Made by a program: the position numbers and the translations under genes. Below, one piece after another: positions 19,251-23,743 of a DNA stretch of 23,743 bases (its first letter is position 1; each line of letters starts with the position of its first letter). Location: positions 1 to 23,743 of the forward strand of contig JAWQRM010000356.1 in NCBI GenBank assembly GCA_033557675.1, given 5' to 3'. The notes beneath the pieces were generated by a model. It searched no databases and was not told the origin of the DNA. It saw nothing but the letters and a program-made list of their open reading frames with translations. The DNA comes from Coptodactyla brooksi (Eukaryota > Arthropoda > Insecta > Coleoptera > Scarabaeidae).

Positions 19251-21560
19251 CCAATGGTTGCAAAGCCACAAATTTACTTTTTTATGTTTACTTTTCAACA
19301 AAATATTGTTATAGACATTTTTCCAAAACACAAACAAAAAAACTTTGAAAAAATTAAAAGAATATTTTGAATGTGTGGTATTTTAATGATTTTTAGCATT
19401 GAAGTTGGTGCTGACTTTTAAAATGTTTCAATTTTGAAAAGTGCGGTAGTAATGAGTTATACTGATTTTTTATTGTTGTTGTAAAATTTTTAAGTTTTTT
19501 CAACTCTATGTTAGACTTGTTGTAGATCGGCCTTAATACAAAAATCAATATATAAAATTAATAACGAGCAAACTATACCTTCAATTATATTTTCCGTATT
19601 TTTATATTCAAATAAATTCACCTAAATTTACAAATCCTTGTGAGGAAATATAAATCAGTACCTATGCAATGGACGCAGGTAACTTTTATTATATGTATCT
19701 TTTTTGTTAAATAATATACTCTTTTGATTCTAAAGCGTCCCTATAGGTCGTAATTCCATTATTTGCTATTTCTTCACCATGCTTCCGGTTTGGAAAGAAC
19801 ATCCATGTTCCTGTTTGGACGGAACTGGATTTTTAAATCGATTGAAAGTTTAGTAATTTTGCTTACTTCTATTCTTTCAAAAATCGATCGTAGGGTCATT
19901 CAAAATCTACAAGTGTCAAACATATTGTTTATTTAATAAATTAATGTAAGCCAATACTCTGGTTAAATGCTTGTAATAACCATTCTTTAACATATTTTTT
20001 CGTTTCGAAGTTATTTGTTAGTTGGTAGTTCCTTGTGAGCTAAAATTAAAGTATTTTAATTTGTTTAAAAAATATACTCTCTCTGATAATCTTTGAAATG
20101 AATCCAAAGACGTTCTAAACTGTTTCGATTTTAAAGAAGCCTTAAGAACTATTCAACTCCTCTATTATATGAAGAATTTTTAGCTCAGAAAAGTACAAAA
20201 GTTTAAGTATATCCAGGATTGTATTGAGGAAAACAAAGTTGATGCTTATACCGCAGAAAAAAATGCATGACAGTATGTGTACGATGCAAAGTATTAGTGT
20301 GAAATTATTTTCTGTTTATTGATACCTCCTGGGTGACGGAGCAGAAACAAATGAAGAGTAAAACAACTTTTTTTTAAATTTTGCCTTATGTTAATTTTAA
20401 ACTGTCAATCAGAAAGAAAACCAATCAGAATTTGCCCAACATCAATAAAAGAATTGATAATAGAAATTTTGATAACATATAACAAATTAATAACATTTAA
20501 CATAACATTTAAATTAATAAATTTATCAAATATATACAAAACTTTTGATTTCGGCTACTTACATAATTATGTTTATGTACAGGGAGGTTACTTAGTGGCG
20601 CTCGATATATGTTCTCTTAATAATGTAAGAAGCACCGTGAAATTGTATGTAATACTTAAAGCTAATGCAAGGACATCAAACATTTGGCATTACATGTAGT
20701 ACATGCCTGGTTATTAAAATTAAACCGATTTTAAATACTATACAGTTTCATGAGACTTGTTACATGTGCATTTATAACTGTACTTTAGGTTAGAAGTAAT
20801 CAGTGTTTTGACATTTTCATTTGAAAGTGAACCCGTCATTTAAATTATTTCGCAAAATCATCTTGTCAAATTAAAGAAACGGTATTTGTGGGTAGTGCGG
20901 GAATTTCCGTTCCTTATTTTATTGACTTTTCTTGTACTTTACTTAAGAGTTTCAAAAAGCGAGTGACAACAAAGTAGATTAGTAAGTTATTATTAATTGA
21001 AAAAGTGACGTGGATTGAAAACCAAACGCCACAATTTTCATCCAAAGTAAACTGTAGAGAGCATAATTGTATGTTTTGTAGATATTTAATTATAAATCAT
21101 ACGCGTCAAGAGGGTGCTGTGTCCGCAACGTCACTTTAACGAGGATACCTCCGCTGTTTCGACGTCTTCATTAAAGATGCGTATGAAATATGTCGATTTA
21201 TTTGAGAGTAGGCGTTGGGAGAGCGTTTCTTGCGGTTTCAAATAACACTTGTTATTATTTTATAAAAAAAAGGATAACAATGAAATGAACAAAATGGTGC
21301 GTGAAAATTTACGAAACACAACAAAAAAAAATCAACAGAGGTTAAGATTGTTAATGGTGTACTAGTAGATTGTTATTGATAGAGAATTTTTATTATCCTA
21401 GGGATTGTAATTGAAACCATTTTATGGTATGTTACTTTTTGCCGACAATATAACATGTATAATAATAAAAAAGGTGTTTTATTTATTTCTTATTTTCTTT
21501 TAACCTCCCTATATATTCTATTTCCATTCAGGATTGACGAACGACAAGTAGAGAACTGTA
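19251..21560. other. AT-rich DNA without recognisable genes
   Basis: The 103-codon frame at 20388-20699 is unlike known proteins. A frame at 20097-20297 has two stops and a helical-looking translation but no family match. The patch at 21105-21240 is less AT-rich and has several CpGs, but no motif could be identified. A single GGGAATTTCC is at 20899-20908. Confidence 0.55.
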
Positions 21561-21569
21561 AAACAACTT

Positions 21570-21624
21570 AGATCTCTCTTTTTCTCTCTCTTTCTCTAGA
21601 ACTCTAGTTGTTGTCACAACTAGA
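21570..21624 (+). other. Long pyrimidine tract ending in AG, followed by a 9-bp hairpin
   Basis: About 25 bases of nearly pure C/T (CTCTCTTTTTCTCTCTCTTTC) end in CTCTAG at 21593-21598, an excellent splice-acceptor context on the plus strand. No conserved coding frame follows, so it may serve a non-coding exon or be simple sequence. Just after it, TCTAGTTGT (21603-21611) and ACAACTAGA (21616-21624) form a perfect 9-bp hairpin with loop TGTC. Confidence 0.35.
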
Positions 21625-22965
21625 ACTGTTAATCACGATCTTAATTTCATAACGTTATAAAAATATACAGGTTGAGGAAAGTTTCGTGCACAACGTGCAT
21701 AGTAATGTTGAAAAACTATTAGTAAAGTACAATACACCATGTGATTGAGAGGTGTCTTAATAATATCTGTTTTTACTTACACTAGCCACATTTCATCTGC
21801 TGTCAATTAGAGCCTTCTGGTTATTTTGGTAAAATTCGTAGTGCGATTTTTCTGTACCCTTATATTATTCCTATTGTTTTATAAAGCAGCCCTTTCAATA
21901 CCACATGCCATGAAATTAGAGCAAAAGCATGGAGTAGACACATGTTACTTCTAAAATGGGTAATGTGGCCATAATGGTGAAAGGATGTGTTCCATAAGAG
22001 CCTGTTGGGAAGATATTAGAGCTAACAAACATGTTAATCACAAGATTGTTTAGAATCTTGACATATGTTTCGGTTTATCTAATAATCTTCTAACCTTCTT
22101 GAGAAGAAAACAGAAACTGTGTACTTGACTTATATATCCACCTCCTACCCTAATTTTTATGATTCAGAGTTATCATGTGGGCAGCCACACTAGATTCTCC
22201 CAACGAAGAATCCGACTATGAGACTTGGAGTGACCGATATGAACATACTTTGTGTACATACTCTCCTAGTTGGAGAGTCCGGTACTGAATTTTCTATTTT
22301 ATGTGAAGGTGCATATACTCTCTTAACTCAGGAGTGACAGTTATGTTTTCTTTTTGTTGTGTTACTATCAAATATCGAATGTCCAAGAAGTAATCATAAA
22401 TATTTCAATAAATCTCTTCAATTGTGAGTACTTTAAGTTTGCATTGTATAAAACTGTGGGAACACGTATCACCCTCGCGTCCTTTTTGGATTGGTAAAGA
22501 CTTGAATTTGTCAAACAAATCGTTCAACCAATTTGAATGAACACCAACGTGTACTGCGATTATATTGGGAGCTGAGAAGTGCTAAATTCATTGACTAGGA
22601 TTATCCTTGTCGAACACAAGAAGAAATACCAGGAAGTAAAAAGCTTTGGTTCCTTTGGCTAATTTATTTTTGGCAGTCGGCCCTATTACACCTGAATGAA
22701 CATAAGGAAGCTATAACAGTTGTTTTAGAATATTTACTACAAATCTTATTATAATTTTGAAAGTAATTAGCAGAATTCTTCTGTTATTATTTTGGCGTAA
22801 TATTTAAATAAAACTCTCAACTATATACTTCAACTTAATGAAGTTTTCTAATATGCAGTAATCCTAATTTTAATTTATTTCAAATTGCAGGAAATGCAAT
22901 ATGCGATAGAAAAAAAGGCAACTGATTAGAAATGCTTATGCTCTAAAACTTCACAGATATCATAA
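21625..22965. other. AT-rich DNA with one small ORF
   Basis: Other than the 37-codon frame at 22175-22288 and the small hairpin ACTCTCC-TAGTT-GGAGAGT at 22260-22278, nothing was recognised. Confidence 0.5.
22175..22288 (+). CDS. Possible small ORF of unknown function (37 codons)
   Basis: It runs from ATG to TGA, with an in-frame TGA shortly upstream at 22160-22162. The translation begins MWAATLDSPNEESDYET and is acidic, polar and rich in Trp and Tyr, a composition less typical of random AT-rich frames than its surroundings. No signal peptide, membrane segment or known motif is visible, and no neighbouring gene suggests a role. It may be part of an unrecognised exon or pure chance. Confidence 0.15.
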   Translation: MWAATLDSPNEESDYETWSDRYEHTLCTYSPSWRVRY

Positions 22966-22996
22966 CAGTTGAGGGATCTCACATATCCCTCAACTG
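22966..22996. repeat. Perfect 12-bp hairpin
   Basis: CAGTTGAGGGAT at 22966-22977 is reverse-complemented at 22985-22996 around CTCACAT. The partial word ATTGAGGGATCTACC occurs at 23671-23685, on the far side of the Cys-rich remnant. Whether these mark ends of one insertion is unproven. Confidence 0.85.
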
Positions 22997-23069
22997 GATA
23001 GAATATAGAATGTCACATACACTTGTGCACCTCTTGGTCATATTGATACCCAGTCTAACGTTTATGTAA

Positions 23070-23743
23070 TTAACATAAGATATAAAACAAACCAGATTCG
23101 AAAATTTTGCAGGATATGTTTGCATAGAGAATTATTTTTTGCAAGGGGGGCAAGCATAGGTAAATGAGATTTACATATATACTTATAATATAACACACAC
23201 CTACACTTGTTTTATCATCACATTTCATAGAGCAAAATTTGCACCTTGCACATTTGTAGCTTTTGTTGTCAATTCCAGCACTTGAAGCATTGTCAGCAGA
23301 TTTTCCAGTATACATTTTTCAATATTGAAGTTGCTTCTTTGGTATGAGGAAAATTGTTTCTGGACATTATATATATAGTATAATTACAGACTTCTCTAAT
23401 TTTTCCAAAAAGTTCTTCTATATAAGGTCTTTTACTTCCACGTCGAGTTAATTTTTTTCTATAAAACACATGCATTATAAGCATCACAAGCTAACGATTC
23501 ATTTTCCTTTTGCATGTTAGCTACTTTTTGTAGGTTCTCCATGAGATCGAAATACATTTGCCAACAGAATAATATACATGCAAATGCTGTATATGCTTTC
23601 AATAATTCCTCATTCAAATCCTCCATATACTCTTAAACTTTCAATTGTATTTGAGAGAATTATGTTCGCAATTGAGGGATCTACCAGAAATTGAAATGTG
23701 GACTTTATATCATTTATTCTAAATATAGCATATTCTGTTGGAC
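23070..23743 (-). pseudogene. Cys-rich remnant, possibly the tail of a piggyBac-like transposase
   Basis: Reading the minus strand, fragments in different frames appear in order: a stretch near 23730-23610 (with STFQFLVDPSIANIIL), a short frame ending NACVL, a basic segment YRKKLTRRGSKRPYIEELF (about 23460-23410), and a Cys-rich segment SYKCARCKFCSMKCDDKTS (about 23260-23205). A basic segment followed by closely spaced cysteines resembles the C-terminal end of piggyBac-type transposases. The match is weak, several frameshifts are needed, and the sequence is cut by the window edge. Treat the family name as a suggestion. Confidence 0.25.

Noticed and set aside
20097..20297. Frame with helical-looking translation and two stops
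   Set aside because: Open segments of 28 codons are not unusual even here, and no family was recognised.
20899..20908. GGGAATTTCC, a perfect kappa-B type site
   Set aside because: It is a single short site with no nearby promoter or clustering; chance occurrence is likely enough.
1..23743. CRISPR arrays, bacterial operons, rRNA genes or viral genes
   Set aside because: None was seen. Splice signals, transposon types and low gene density indicate an animal nuclear genome.

Overview
This is an AT-rich, gene-poor stretch of a eukaryotic nuclear genome, almost certainly an insect. The one confidently identified gene part is the last coding exon of an SLC24-type potassium-dependent sodium/calcium exchanger (Nckx30C-like), at 12114-12354 on the plus strand. 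It has a normal splice acceptor and a stop that matches the conserved C-terminal end of the family. No preceding exon could be found in the 12 kb upstream, so most of the left half is probably intron of this gene, or intergenic if a short exon was missed. The insect order cannot be fixed from the sequence.

Left part (1-8228): mostly unannotatable AT-rich DNA. It holds an (AT)n tract, a 240-bp insertion at 781-1020 with 10-bp flanking direct repeats whose two inverted arms each carry a hammerhead-ribozyme-like core, an inverted pair of an interspersed repeat (3170-3412 and 3757-4130), and short perfect hairpins.

Middle (8229-11122): two dead transposons of the IS630/Tc1/mariner superfamily (DUF4817 plus DDE_3 type transposase) lie close together. 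The first (8229 to about 9267) has frameshift, stop and internal-deletion damage. The second (9643-11122) has an unusual structure: about 370-bp inverted terminal arms, each containing the first roughly 20 codons of the transposase, with the transposase C-terminal end missing. Both have lost the first catalytic aspartate and the segment that should carry the second.

Exchanger locus (11123-13590): a GC-richer block of unknown nature (11400-12010), the terminal exchanger exon, a probable 3' UTR, and two further copies of the hammerhead-like element in opposite orientations.

Right part (13591-23743): no recognisable gene. It has AT-rich DNA with several near-perfect hairpins (15406-15441, 15601-15634, 19137-19250, 22966-22996), a short tandem repeat, a 37-codon small ORF (22175-22288), and at the edge a minus-strand Cys-rich remnant that may be the tail of a transposase. 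The most interesting material is the set of hammerhead-like elements and the inverted-duplication transposon; neither has been tested by any search.
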